Assembly: GCA_964494345.1 (NCBI GenBank)
Contig: CAZBSI010000001.1
Location: forward strand, 124,001 to 188,000
Direction of reading: 5' to 3'
Source: DTKD01 sp964494345
GTDB lineage: Bacteria > Armatimonadota > UBA5829
Length of the DNA stretch: 64,000 nucleotides
The notes under the pieces are model-generated. The model had not been told where the DNA came from. It was given only the letters and a program-made list of their open reading frames with translations, and made no database searches. Position 1 is the stretch's first letter, and each line of letters begins with the position of its first letter. The position numbers and the translations under genes were made by a program. This document shows, in pieces, positions 45,447-53,824 of this stretch.

Positions 45447-46712
45447 CTAATCAAGCTTCCTCAACGCAAGTCCGCTAAGGAGTTTAGGATAGAAATAAGT
45501 CGCCTTTTGCGGCATTCTATCACCTGCTGTGGCGATATCCAACACGCTCTTGACAGCGATGTGGTTCACAAAAAACGCCACCTGTCTCTCCCCGGAATCC
45601 ACCAGCTTAAACGCCTCAGCCGGGTCGCGGGTGTAAATGATATGCGCCTGATTGCGCAGCTTTTCCTCGCCAATTCCCAGATGCTTCTCCAAAATCAGTT
45701 TATGAAGTTTATTAAGCTCAAGGTTACGGCTGGCTTCCGATCCTTCTATCTGCGACTCAATGCCGGGTTTGGGGACCAAAACCAAAGCTCCCCCGCCGGA
45801 ATACATCCCGATGCCATTTTGATCTGCCATATGAGCGATTAGCCGCTCTTTGGATGACGCCCTCACCTCAAACGAGTCTTCAAGGTTGTCGATAAGCGAA
45901 TCCAGCGCATCCTGATCCAGACTAGCCAGCACCCTGTGAGTCGGGTAGATGGTCATATCCTCTTCGTAGACATTAATCAGGGTCATCATCACGTAGTCAA
46001 ACTCTCCGCCCCCGCCGGTCTTTTCCCGCATTTCATTGCGATATGCAAGCGCGGTCTCATATCGATGATGTCCATCGGCAATGGCAATTTGCTTATTCGC
46101 CATAAATGACTGCACCCTGGCTATTTCCTCAGCGTCGGTGACAGCCCAGAACCGATTAATAACGCCGTTCTTATCGACTGCCTCTTCAATAGGCGAATCG
46201 GCCATCGCTTTATCCATTACTTTATCAAGCTCACGATCTGCGTCCGCATACAGCCCATAAACGCAGTCGAGGTTTGCCTTAACCTGTCGAATCAGCACGG
46301 CCAGGTCGGATTTCGGTCTTGCAAGTGTGTTTTCATGCGGCAAAATGACGTTTTCGGAGTATTCACAAAGCCTGGTTGCGACAGTAAACCCTCTTACCGA
46401 TTTCGGCCCCTCTCCAACATCGAAAACCTGCTGGTAGACGAATATGGACGGCTGCGGGTCCTCTTTCAACACCCCCGCATCCAGCCACTCATTGAGATAT
46501 CGTCCGGCACGGGTGAAGCGGTTTTCTTTGTCGTCGTCCGACGGCAGTTCTTCTCCGAGGACAAGTCGCACGAAGTTATATGGATTGAGCTGGTGATAAT
46601 AAACCCGGTCTTCGGGTGAGATTATGTCATAAGGTGGGCTTGTCACGTTGCTGATGTCGCCGACGACTTTCTGGTCATATCGAATCGCCGCGAACGGTTT
46701 GATTTCCGCCAT
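45447..46712 (-). CDS. DUF1015 family protein
   Basis: 421 residues. It shows the family start IKPFAAIRYDQKVVGDISNVTSPPYDIIS broken over residues 4-32, then NPYNFVRLVLGEELP, YLNEWLDAGVL and the central motif ADGHHRYETALAYRNEM (a His-His-Arg site that may bind a phosphate or metal). DUF1015 proteins are widespread in anaerobes, often near serine or NAD metabolism genes, with no proven activity. It is upstream partner of the six-hairpin gene. Confidence 0.88.
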   Translation of the reverse strand: MAEIKPFAAIRYDQKVVGDISNVTSPPYDIISPEDRVYYHQLNPYNFVRLVLGEELPSDDDKENRFTRAGRYLNEWLDAGVLKEDPQPSIFVYQQVFDVGEGPKSVRGFTVATRLCEYSENVILPHENTLARPKSDLAVLIRQVKANLDCVYGLYADADRELDKVMDKAMADSPIEEAVDKNGVINRFWAVTDAEEIARVQSFMANKQIAIADGHHRYETALAYRNEMREKTGGGGEFDYVMMTLINVYEEDMTIYPTHRVLASLDQDALDSLIDNLEDSFEVRASSKERLIAHMADQNGIGMYSGGGALVLVPKPGIESQIEGSEASRNLELNKLHKLILEKHLGIGEEKLRNQAHIIYTRDPAEAFKLVDSGERQVAFFVNHIAVKSVLDIATAGDRMPQKATYFYPKLLSGLALRKLD

Positions 46713-46812
46713 TGTTCACTCCTCCGGTTGGATTGCTCGCTTATTATATCACGAACCGCCCAACGATTGGAGAGCCAGCGAATCATCGAAAAACCCAGCG
46801 TCACAGCGGTAT

Positions 46813-47253
46813 TTACGGCTCTGTTATATCTTCAGCGTCAATATCATCCGGCATTACCTCGGTCGGGCGTTCGACGGACATCTGTTCAATGCGAGGGTGC
46901 GCCAGTTTCTCCACTTCTTCCTCGGCTATCTCGTCTTGATCATCCCGTATATCGGTAGTAGTCAGGTCACTGTAGCCTTCAGCGTAGTCGCTTGGCAGCA
47001 TTTCCTGATTCGGGTAATCCTCGTCCATCTCACTCTCGTCCAGAGCATCAAGCATCTCCGGCTCATCTTTTCGGCGATGCGGGTGGGGGAATGTCAGCGC
47101 ACTATCGACGTCGACGTCTTCGGGAATCTCCACATCCACATCAAACGCGTCCCTATCTGCGGCAAAATGCGAACTCTGAGGCTCTCTCGCTTCGATGAGA
47201 TCGTCGAGGTTTCGGATTTCCTGTTTATCACTTCGAAGTCTATCTTTTCTCAT
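46813..47253 (-). CDS. Acidic hypothetical protein
   Basis: 146 residues from ATG 47253, chosen because GGAGG stands six bases upstream; an open frame continuing further up overlaps the lipoate ligase and lacks a site. Composition is strongly acidic, rich in Asp and Glu (DVDVEIPEDVDVDSAL, EEEVEKL) with no hydrophobic segment, suggesting a disordered protein. A TATAAT lies about 20 bases before the ATG. No family recognised. Confidence 0.6.
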   Translation of the reverse strand: MRKDRLRSDKQEIRNLDDLIEAREPQSSHFAADRDAFDVDVEIPEDVDVDSALTFPHPHRRKDEPEMLDALDESEMDEDYPNQEMLPSDYAEGYSDLTTTDIRDDQDEIAEEEVEKLAHPRIEQMSVERPTEVMPDDIDAEDITEP

Positions 47254-47324
47254 TGGAGTCCTCCTGCACATTATAAAATTACCCTCCAATGCAGACCAGA
47301 TAAACGAACACAAAGGATCAGATG

Positions 47325-48050
47325 CTATTGAGTAAACGCCTTCGCACACCTCGCAAAGGTCTGCTCGATTGTCTCTCTATTAGCAGAAACGTGGAGGTTG
47401 CGCATTGTAGTGAGGAAATCTCGGTGGTCGCGGCCGCGTCGGTAATCGGGTTCTCGTGTCGGGTGTTTCAGCACAGCGGCCAACAGGTCAAAATCCAAAT
47501 TTACCAGCACGGTTCCGTGCAATAAAATAGAGCGCCACTTCCGAGCCTGTGCGTTGCCGGATATCTTCAGCTCGCCGACAGCCACGTCAGATATCCCTCT
47601 ATAACACGCATCAATGCCAAACTCCGCCAACCCGGCGATTATGAACTGCGCCCCGCTTTCAAATGTCCTTTTAATATCCAGGCCACCGGGATCTGGCGCA
47701 GTGTACGAATAGTTCAGTATCCCCCGGCTCTGAAGCACCGTCCCCCCGCCTGTGATGCGTTTTATCCAGCCAACATTTCTGTTGGCGCACTCTTCGAGAT
47801 CAAGCACGGCCTCCGGTTTATCTCCGCACCCCAGCACAAGCGCCGGGGTATCTCCCCACCACAGCCTAAGAGTCCGCCCGCCCGTCGCCGCTGCATCTTT
47901 TGCTAAATGCTCATCAATAGCCAGATTTATCGCTATATCAGGCTCAGATGAACGAACAACTCGCAGATCGCCGTAACAACAGATATCCTCAAGACAATTC
48001 TGGTCAAGAGATTCAATTTGAGGCAACGACGATGCGAGTTCCAAAAACAT
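47325..48050 (-). CDS. Lipoate-protein ligase family protein
   Basis: Attaches lipoate or octanoate to lipoyl-domain lysines. 241 residues, BPL/LplA fold: NLAIDEHLAKDAAATGGRTL, LRLWWGDTPALVLGCGDKPE (substrate motif), WIKRITGGGTVLQSRGILNYS (equivalent to RRxSGGGAVYHDxGNLN, with Gln where His is usual) and the lysine region LKISGNAQARKWRSILLHG. It could be an LplA, LipM or dedicated sulfur-type ligase. The DGC-lipoyl fusion encoded 6.7 kb away is the only lipoyl-like acceptor in the window, so it is a candidate client. Confidence 0.83.
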   Translation of the reverse strand: MFLELASSLPQIESLDQNCLEDICCYGDLRVVRSSEPDIAINLAIDEHLAKDAAATGGRTLRLWWGDTPALVLGCGDKPEAVLDLEECANRNVGWIKRITGGGTVLQSRGILNYSYTAPDPGGLDIKRTFESGAQFIIAGLAEFGIDACYRGISDVAVGELKISGNAQARKWRSILLHGTVLVNLDFDLLAAVLKHPTREPDYRRGRDHRDFLTTMRNLHVSANRETIEQTFARCAKAFTQ

Positions 48051-48081
48051 GAGCCTGTCAATCCATTTATCAGCGACGTAA

Positions 48082-48375
48082 TTATTCTTCTACATATACT
48101 TCCCCCGCAGCCGCCGTCGTTCCTGCCTGTCCATATTCAGACCACGCCAACTGCGACTCGCTCGCGTTCAGCATATTAAAAACACGCTGAGTCACCGAAC
48201 TCATCAAAAACGCCAATACCCCAGTCGTCATAGCTAAAACAACAAACTCCCAGTGTCGCAATACCGTTGAAACAATCGCTATGCAAAAGTTTATGGCCCA
48301 CAACAACCTGGCGATCGACATAATCAAGCAGAGTCTGGCTCTCAGTTTATGTTCGTCAAACCCGACGCTTCTCAT
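48082..48375 (-). CDS. Small two-helix membrane protein
   Basis: 97 residues with two hydrophobic segments (CLIMSIARLLWAINFCIAIV and FVVLAMTTGVLAFLMSSV) and a polar C-terminus. GGATGGG upstream is a weak ribosome site. No family recognised; coding status moderately supported by length, hydrophobicity and fit between flanking genes. Confidence 0.5.
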   Translation of the reverse strand: MRSVGFDEHKLRARLCLIMSIARLLWAINFCIAIVSTVLRHWEFVVLAMTTGVLAFLMSSVTQRVFNMLNASESQLAWSEYGQAGTTAAAGEVYVEE

Positions 48376-48527
48376 ACCAACCCATCCTGTTAATGTCGTG
48401 CGCTGAGCGCATCTAAAAGTTGTTTTCCGTATTTCCCGTCATAACTGATACTATTCCGCTTCAGGCTGCGTGTAATAGCAGGAGGGAAGTGCTATCATGT
48501 CGTAACTAAAATGCTGGAGGATCAAGC

Positions 48528-49088
48528 ATGGCATCATTTAAAAATGGCGACAGAGTACGAGTGATAACTCGTGAAATAAAGCCGGAAGATGAGAAGAACG
48601 GACTCTACTATTCCTATTTCGGCGGTCTTACCGGATCCGTTGACTGTATCTACGACGATGGTTCGGTGTGCGTGGACGTAGATTTGGACTCGCTCAGCGA
48701 GGCCGCACGGGAGCGACATCTGAAGATGCAGGAAGCTGAGAAGACGAAATGGCTGGAAGGCCTCTCCGGGGAAGCTCGCGGACGACTCACTGCTGAGCAA
48801 AAACAGCTCAAGCTCAGCTACAAAATATTGACGTCAGTAAACGACATCGAGCCTTTCAAGGGAGACAAACCGACCAGTGGCAAGCGCGCCTCCAAGCCTG
48901 CGGAAGCCGAGTCGTCAGATTCTGAAAAGAGTGCAGAAAAGAAACAGGAGCCGCGTGCGGCTCCACAACCATCTTCCGCAGCATCAGCAGAGCCCGATGA
49001 ATCTGCCAGCGGCAAGAGATCCAGCGCCGAAGACCTGGCCAAAGCCGAGGAAGAGTATCTCAGATCACTGCAGGATCGCACAAAGTAG
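48528..49088 (+). CDS. Hypothetical protein with SH3-like start and charged tail
   Basis: 186 residues. ATG has GGAGG seven bases upstream. Residues 1-55 (KNGDRVRVITREIKPEDEKN, then YFGGLTGSVDCIYDDGSVCV) look like a small beta-barrel of the KOW/SH3 type. A helical segment follows and the last 80 residues are a Lys/Glu/Ser/Pro-rich, probably disordered tail ending LAKAEEEYLRSLQDR. No function known; the barrel suggests nucleic-acid or protein binding. Confidence 0.68.
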   Translation: MASFKNGDRVRVITREIKPEDEKNGLYYSYFGGLTGSVDCIYDDGSVCVDVDLDSLSEAARERHLKMQEAEKTKWLEGLSGEARGRLTAEQKQLKLSYKILTSVNDIEPFKGDKPTSGKRASKPAEAESSDSEKSAEKKQEPRAAPQPSSAASAEPDESASGKRSSAEDLAKAEEEYLRSLQDRTK

Positions 49089-49098
49089 TTCACACCGG

Positions 49099-49947
49099 CT
49101 AACCTGTTTCGACGATCTCTCCGTGCGTTTGCCCGTTGTTGCGTGCGGCCCTGCAATGCGACGCAAATCCTGCCCCAAAGACCGCAATCGCACTGCTGTA
49201 GTTGATCCACACCAGTAACAGAATCACCCCCGCAAGAGGCCCATACACCCGGCTGTAAGACGCAAAGTGAACCACGTATATAGTAAAGATTTGCTTTGCC
49301 GCTTCCCAGAGCAGACCCGCGAACACGCCACCCGCCAGCGCATTACGCCACCGCACCTGCACATTCGGCATTATTTTATAGATTAGCGTGAAAAGGCTCA
49401 CAGAGGCAGCAGCCGCCACCACATGACCCAGCAACTGCCACAACACCGGGGTAGAAGAGATAAATCCCGGACTTACGCGGCGCAGCGTCTGCAACAAAGC
49501 TGTAATGCCGAAGGATATGGTGATCAATAGCCCAACAATTAGAAGAATCAACAACGCCAGTCCGCGGCGTTTGAAGTAGTTTCGACGTAGAGGGGCGCTC
49601 CACACGAGATTGACAGCCTGTTCCATAGTTAAAGCTGCTGCCATCCCCGACCACAAAGAAAGCGCCAAACCGATCCCGGTGGCCGCGTCCCTGCCGTGCA
49701 GCACGCTGGTGACCATATCCATCGTAACCGACCCGATAACCACCTTGCCCACAAAATGGGTTATCAGTTCCTCCGCATGCTGCGGAGAGCGCAAAACATA
49801 GCCCAAAATCCCCACAGCAACAAGCGACAGTGGAAACAGGGATAGAAATGTATAGAAACTCACCGCAGCAGCCAGCAACAAGCCATTGCGGCCGGCAAAG
49901 TTCTGCCACACCTCGCGCATAAAAGTTGCGTTGTCTCTGAGCCTCAT
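49099..49947 (-). CDS. YihY/BrkB-family membrane protein
   Basis: 282 residues with about six membrane helices. Family features: AAAVSFYTFLSLFPLSLVAV near the start, LVWSAPLRRNYFKRRGLALL in the middle, and WEAAKQIFTIYVVHFASYSR with VYGPLAGVILLLVWINYSSA near the end. Once annotated as ribonuclease BN; now regarded as a membrane protein of unsettled role, possibly lipid transport. Convergent with the SH3-like gene. Confidence 0.92.
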   Translation of the reverse strand: MRLRDNATFMREVWQNFAGRNGLLLAAAVSFYTFLSLFPLSLVAVGILGYVLRSPQHAEELITHFVGKVVIGSVTMDMVTSVLHGRDAATGIGLALSLWSGMAAALTMEQAVNLVWSAPLRRNYFKRRGLALLILLIVGLLITISFGITALLQTLRRVSPGFISSTPVLWQLLGHVVAAAASVSLFTLIYKIMPNVQVRWRNALAGGVFAGLLWEAAKQIFTIYVVHFASYSRVYGPLAGVILLLVWINYSSAIAVFGAGFASHCRAARNNGQTHGEIVETG

Positions 49948-49996
49948 GCCATCCGGCCCACAGCCCCAACGTAGATCAGAGCTGATTGCAAAAGTG

Positions 49997-50833
49997 TCAC
50001 TGTTTTACCCTGATTAAAGCCGTGCCATGGTCTGGTCGGTCAGGGTAGTAGGCTTTAACGGTGAACACCAAACCGCTTGTCGACAGAGGCCCGTCCAAAG
50101 CCACCGGCCCCATCTTGAACTCCCCATTCTTACCCGCCGTCACATTCTGTGACACAACCTGTCCCGCCAGTTTCAAAATGCCGCTCAGCCGGTTGGAATA
50201 GGTTATCTCCACACGAACCGCGCTGGCAGTATCCGCGACACCCGTAACAGTGAGAGCGCTGCGAACGCTTGCGCCATCGGCCGGCGAGGAGATCACAACC
50301 TGGCCGGGTTTTCTTGTCGCAGTCACGCTTGTAGCAGGTGGAGCAGCCGCCTCCTTCTTGACCTCTTTAACCTCTTTGGGTGCGGGTTCGGGCTTCGGCA
50401 ATTTATCGGGCTGCACAACCCCGCCCTGAGCAAAGCCGAGGGGTGGGGCGGTTTGCTTTTGCTTATCAGCAATCTCTACGTTAATCAGTCGACTTGCCTG
50501 CATCGGCGGGGCGTGAACGCCGTCTTTTCCAAGGTATCCGACCAACGGCGCATTCAACGCGACCTTATCTTTCGGAACAACCGCAGTGCCTTTATAAACC
50601 CCATTCGACACCTCACGCATTTTTTCTACGGCCATAAAGTCCTTAACCCCAAAAGCCGCGTTGCAACCTGGTGTTCCGACCATATCCACCGTGATCACAT
50701 CCCCGGCTTTGAGCGGCGAGGGAGCAGAGAATTTTATCGAAGTAATCTTCGGCGGCTCGGCTTTAGCTGCGCCAAATGCAGCGCTTGCTATCATTACAAA
50801 CATTGTAAGGGTGATGACAATCCTTGACTTCAT
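49997..50833 (-). CDS. Exported protein with Ig-like domains
   Basis: 278 residues from ATG 50833, preferred because GGAGG falls eight to nine bases before it. Signal peptide IVITLTMFVMIASAAFGAAKA. The mature protein has a beta-sandwich near residues 25-115 (FSAPSPLKAGDVITVDMVG), a Pro/Lys/Glu linker, and a C-terminal Gmad2/Big-like domain (VISSPADGASVRSALTVTGV and LSTSGLVFTVKAYYPDR). Probably surface-exposed; role unknown. Its start faces the groES promoter. Confidence 0.68.
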   Translation of the reverse strand: MKSRIVITLTMFVMIASAAFGAAKAEPPKITSIKFSAPSPLKAGDVITVDMVGTPGCNAAFGVKDFMAVEKMREVSNGVYKGTAVVPKDKVALNAPLVGYLGKDGVHAPPMQASRLINVEIADKQKQTAPPLGFAQGGVVQPDKLPKPEPAPKEVKEVKKEAAAPPATSVTATRKPGQVVISSPADGASVRSALTVTGVADTASAVRVEITYSNRLSGILKLAGQVVSQNVTAGKNGEFKMGPVALDGPLSTSGLVFTVKAYYPDRPDHGTALIRVKQ

Positions 50834-50877
50834 TGCACTAGCCTCCATGAATGCCTGATTATCATATACTTTGTCTC

Positions 50878-50906
50878 TTGACAATAAAATTCCTGTCCAC
50901 TAAAAT
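50878..50906 (+). promoter_or_regulatory. groESL sigma-70 promoter
   Basis: TTGACA (50878-50883), 17-bp spacer, TAAAAT (50901-50906). The transcription start falls inside the CIRCE element that follows. Confidence 0.88.
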
Positions 50907-50909
50907 ATT

Positions 50910-50936
50910 TTGGCACTCGAAAGGGTAGAGTGCTAA
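50910..50936 (+). promoter_or_regulatory. CIRCE operator (HrcA binding site)
   Basis: TTGGCACTC-N9-GAGTGCTAA, one mismatch to the consensus TTAGCACTC-N9-GAGTGCTAA. It indicates heat-shock control of groESL by HrcA, which is not in the window. Confidence 0.95.
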
Positions 50937-51014
50937 CAGAAGGGCTTTCAAAAATGGGTTGAGGTTTGAACTCGACTCAAACTTGTAATATCCAAACAGG
51001 AGGTGGAGGCAGTA

Positions 51015-51299
51015 ATGATTAAGCCGTTGGCTGATAAGGTAGTCGTGGAGCCGCTAGAGGGCGAGGACAAGAGCCCTGGAGGCATCATCCTTCCCGACAC
51101 CGCAAAGAAGAAGCCGCAAGAGGGCGTAGTAGTGGCAGTGGGACCTGGCAAGGTTTTGGAGAATGGTTCTCGCGCTGAGATGTCCGTCAAAGACGGTGAC
51201 AAGGTCATCTTCGCCAAATATGGCGGCACCGAAGTCACTGTTGATGGTAAGGACTATGTTATTCTCGACCAGGACTCCATTTACGCGATAGTGGAGTAA
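51015..51299 (+). CDS. groES: Co-chaperonin GroES
   Basis: Heptameric lid of the GroEL chamber, 94 residues from ATG 51015 (GGAGG five bases upstream; a GTG at 51003 would overlap that site). MIKPLADKVVVEPLE opens the fold; the mobile loop is EDKSPGGIILPDTAKKKPQ, followed by GVVVAVGPGKV and DGDKVIFAKYGGTEV. First gene of the groESL operon under CIRCE. Confidence 0.97.
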   Translation: MIKPLADKVVVEPLEGEDKSPGGIILPDTAKKKPQEGVVVAVGPGKVLENGSRAEMSVKDGDKVIFAKYGGTEVTVDGKDYVILDQDSIYAIVE

Positions 51300-51346
51300 G
51301 GCTCACACATTATTTCGATTTTCAACTCTAAACCGGAGGTTTCCGT

Positions 51347-52975
51347 ATGGCAGCTAAAATAATAAAGTTTGACGAGGAAGCTCGTCGCGCGTTGGAGCGC
51401 GGGGCTACTATGGTATCCTCGGCCGTTAAGGTCACTCTTGGTCCTAAGGGCCGCAATGTTGTTCTCGACAAGAAGTGGGGCAGCCCCACCATCACCAAGG
51501 ACGGCGTTACCGTCGCCAAGGAAGTCGAGCTCGAAGATGTATTCGAGAACATGGGCGCACAGCTAGTCCGTGAAGTCGCTTCCAAGACCAATGATGTCGC
51601 CGGCGACGGCACCACCACCGCTACCGTGCTCGCCGAAAGCATCGTGCGCGAAGGTCTGCGATATGTGGCCGCTGGTGGCAACCCGGTCGCGGTAAAGCGC
51701 GGAATCGAAAAGGCCGTTGAGAAGGCCATCGAAGAGATCAAGAAGCTCTCCATCCCCGTCAAGGGCAAGGACGAAGTCGCACAGGTCGCTTCTATCGCTG
51801 GCAACGCCCCCGAAATCGGCGAAGTCGTCGCCGATGCAATTGACAAAGTCGGCAAAGACGGCGTTATCACCGTCGAGGAGTCCAAGGGCACCGCTACCAG
51901 CCTCGAAGTAGTCGAGGGAATGCAGTTTGACAAGGGTTACATCAGCCCCTATTTCGTCACCGATGGCGAGAGAATGGAAGCTGTTTTCGAGAACCCGGTC
52001 ATCCTCATCTATGAGAAGAAGATATCTGCCGCAGCCGACCTTGTTCCGATGTTGGAGAAGGTCATGCAAACCCGCACCCCGGTCGTCATAATCGCCGAGG
52101 ACATCGACGGCGACGCATTGGCGACACTCGTAGTCAACAAGCTGCGTGGCACGTTGCAGATCGTCGGCGTCAAGGCCCCTGGCTTTGGCGACAGACGAAA
52201 GGCTATGCTTGAGGACATCGCCATTCTCACCGGCGGCACCTTCATCTCCGAGGACCTCGGCATCAAGCTTGAGAACGTCGACCCGACTATGCTCGGAAGA
52301 GCCAGCAAGGTAGTCGTGGGCAAAGAAGAGACCACGATTATCGAGGGCAAGGGCACCGCAGAGGCGGTCCAGGGAAGAATCAGCCAGATCCGCAAGCAGA
52401 TCGAAGCTACTGATTCCAACTATGATCGCGAGAAGCTCCAGGAGCGACTGGCCAAGCTGTCCGGCGGGGTTGCCGTAATCAAAGTCGGCGCTGCTACCGA
52501 GACCGAGCTTAAGGAAAAGAAGCATCGCTTCGAGGACGCTCTCAGCGCCACTCGCGCCGCTGTTGAAGAGGGAATCGTGCCTGGTGGCGGCGTTACTCTT
52601 ATCAACATCATCGACAAACTGCAGGAAGTCGGCGACAACGCTGATGAGAACGTCGGCGGCGCCATCATTCGCCGTGCTCTCGAAGAGCCGCTTCGACAGA
52701 TCGCCGAGAACGCTGGCAAAGAAGGCAGCGTGGTCGTCGAGCGCATAAAGAATGAGAAGAAGGGCATCGGCTACAACGCTGAGATCGACGAATATTGCAA
52801 CATGGTCGAAGCAGGAATCGTCGACCCGGTAAAGGTCACCCGCTCGGCCCTCGAGAACGCAGCCAGCATCGGCTCGCTGATTCTCACTACCGAGTGCCTG
52901 GTGGCAGAAAAGCCCGAGGAGAAGCCCGCTGCCCCGGCGATGCCGGGCGGAGGCATGGGCGACTACGGTATGTAA
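51347..52975 (+). CDS. groEL: Chaperonin GroEL
   Basis: ATP-dependent folding chaperonin, 542 residues. It shows VKVTLGPKGRNVVLDKKWG with the ATP site GDGTTTATVLAESIV (catalytic Asp), GFGDRRKAMLEDIAILTGG in the apical domain, GIVPGGGVTLI near the end, and the flexible MPGGGMGDYGM tail. GGAGG precedes the ATG. The second gene of the operon, 47 bases after groES. Confidence 0.98.
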   Translation: MAAKIIKFDEEARRALERGATMVSSAVKVTLGPKGRNVVLDKKWGSPTITKDGVTVAKEVELEDVFENMGAQLVREVASKTNDVAGDGTTTATVLAESIVREGLRYVAAGGNPVAVKRGIEKAVEKAIEEIKKLSIPVKGKDEVAQVASIAGNAPEIGEVVADAIDKVGKDGVITVEESKGTATSLEVVEGMQFDKGYISPYFVTDGERMEAVFENPVILIYEKKISAAADLVPMLEKVMQTRTPVVIIAEDIDGDALATLVVNKLRGTLQIVGVKAPGFGDRRKAMLEDIAILTGGTFISEDLGIKLENVDPTMLGRASKVVVGKEETTIIEGKGTAEAVQGRISQIRKQIEATDSNYDREKLQERLAKLSGGVAVIKVGAATETELKEKKHRFEDALSATRAAVEEGIVPGGGVTLINIIDKLQEVGDNADENVGGAIIRRALEEPLRQIAENAGKEGSVVVERIKNEKKGIGYNAEIDEYCNMVEAGIVDPVKVTRSALENAASIGSLILTTECLVAEKPEEKPAAPAMPGGGMGDYGM

Positions 52976-53048
52976 GAGCTTGTGTCAAATTGACAGAAGT
53001 GAAAGGGAGGGGCCGAACGCTCCTCCCTTATTTTAATTCCGTTGCTTC

Positions 53049-53235
53049 GTTGTTTCGGGAAACCCTGAGGCTGTCTCAAAAGTCATTGACGGAAGCGCAT
53101 TCTGAAAAACGACTTGCGAAAATGGTCGAGAAGTGGCCTCTCGCGATTTTTTGGACTTCTGGAACGTCCATATCCTGACCAGAATAACCTGTTCAGGGAC
53201 TTATGAGACAGCCTCCCCTTTCCCGAAATGGCAAC
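53049..53235. repeat. Palindromic intergenic repeat, interrupted copy
   Basis: Left arm GTTGTTTCGGGAAACCCT (53049-53066) and right arm CCCTTTCCCGAAATGGCAAC (53216-53235). Arms contain TTTCGGGAAA and TTTCCCGAAA in inverted orientation. The uninterrupted copy is at 58386-58420; a third, partial, reversed copy is at 58659-58673. Confidence 0.75.
53067..53215. mobile_element. 149-bp MITE with 18-bp terminal inverted repeats
   Basis: Left end GAGGCTGTCTCAAAAGTC (53067-53084) and right end GACTTATGAGACAGCCTC (53198-53215) are inverted copies with one mismatch. CCCT is repeated directly on both sides (53063-53066 and 53216-53219), and the empty site at 58386-58420 has CCCT once, so this is a transposed element with a 4-bp target duplication. 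It contains no coding frame. The GAGGCTGTCTC ends resemble those of IS1182-type elements, which could supply a transposase; that is from memory. Confidence 0.85.
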
Positions 53236-53348
53236 AAGCACGACTTCGTGCTTGAGCATTCAGATATCGACAACGCTTTGGATGCTTGCCGCGAAAAGCT
53301 CAACGGGTAGATAGATATCTTCAGGCTGACTAAGCTCGCAATGCGATG

Positions 53349-53384
53349 TTGACCTGTCTTGAGTATTTGGTTATAATACCAAAT
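53349..53384 (+). promoter_or_regulatory. arsR-type promoter with overlapping operator
   Basis: TTGACC (53349-53354), 17-bp spacer, TATAAT (53372-53377). The inverted repeat ATTTGGT-TATAAT-ACCAAAT (53365-53384) surrounds the -10 box exactly, so a bound repressor would block polymerase. Inner core TTGG-TTATAATA-CCAA recurs at 53772-53787. Confidence 0.85.
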
Positions 53385-53401
53385 ATGAGGAATAACCAAG
53401 T

Positions 53402-53713
53402 ATGAACAGACGAGTATACGAAGAGAGAGCAAAGATCATAAAGGCGTTGGCACATCCCAGTCGGCTCATGATGGTGGATGCGCTTGCGGATGGCGAGAAG
53501 TGCGTCTGCGATCTGCGAGAGCTGGTAGGCTCCGATATGTCTACGGTCTCGAAGCACTTGGCGCTCATGAAAGAGGCCGGAATAGTCGACGACCGCAAAG
53601 TAGGACAGCAAGTGTTCTACAGCCTCCGCGTTCCGTGCATAGTGAAGTTTTTCGGCTGTGTTGAGGCCGTCATGAAGTCCAACGCCAAGGAGATGATGGA
53701 ACTCGTCGGATAA
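53402..53713 (+). CDS. ArsR/SmtB-family repressor
   Basis: Metal- or thiol-sensing winged-helix repressor, 103 residues. ALAHPSRLMMVDALADGEKC opens the helical domain. CVCDL in GEKCVCDLRELVG is the ArsR-type alpha-3 cysteine motif, and DMSTVSKHLALMKEAGIV is the recognition helix. Another cysteine pair lies near the end (VPCIVKFFGC). Autoregulation is suggested by the operator in its own promoter, and control of the following operon by the matching site at 53772. Inducer unknown: arsenite, other soft metals or reactive sulfur species. Confidence 0.92.
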   Translation: MNRRVYEERAKIIKALAHPSRLMMVDALADGEKCVCDLRELVGSDMSTVSKHLALMKEAGIVDDRKVGQQVFYSLRVPCIVKFFGCVEAVMKSNAKEMMELVG

Positions 53714-53737
53714 ACTATGCGTATGTGTGAATGATGA

Positions 53738-53761
53738 GCTCGAGAGGGCTTCTCTTTTTTT
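53738..53761 (+). terminator. Weak intrinsic terminator after arsR
   Basis: GAGA-GGGCT-TCTC stem-loop followed by a run of seven T. The stem is short, so read-through is likely. Confidence 0.5.
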
Positions 53762-53771
53762 AGGTGGATAG

Positions 53772-53787
53772 TTGGTTATTGCGCCAA
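53772..53787 (+). promoter_or_regulatory. Second TTGG-TTAT-N4-CCAA operator
   Basis: TTGGTTATTGCGCCAA shares TTGGTTAT and CCAA, with the same 8-base spacing, with the operator in the arsR promoter. It lies 38 bases before ATG 53825, in the place expected for control of the redox operon. I see no clear -10 box here. Confidence 0.65.
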
Positions 53788-53824
53788 CATACCAACAACC
53801 CCAACTTCATACGGGAGGACATCT

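Larger units (their letters stand above)
52976..53348. other. Intergenic region holding a MITE in a palindromic repeat
   Basis: After groEL comes a G-rich, T-rich segment (GGAGGG and CTCCCTTATTTTAATT near 53007-53040) able to form the groEL terminator. The palindromic repeat with its MITE insert follows. Nothing here looks protein-coding. Confidence 0.6.

Noticed and set aside
51563..52525. Minus-strand open frame of 320 codons opposite groEL
   Set aside because: Long antisense frames arise from the codon use of groEL; composition is Leu/Asp/Gly-rich without any fold signature.
53193..53432. Minus-strand open frame of 79 codons next to the MITE
   Set aside because: Crosses the MITE end and the arsR promoter; no transposase or other family features.
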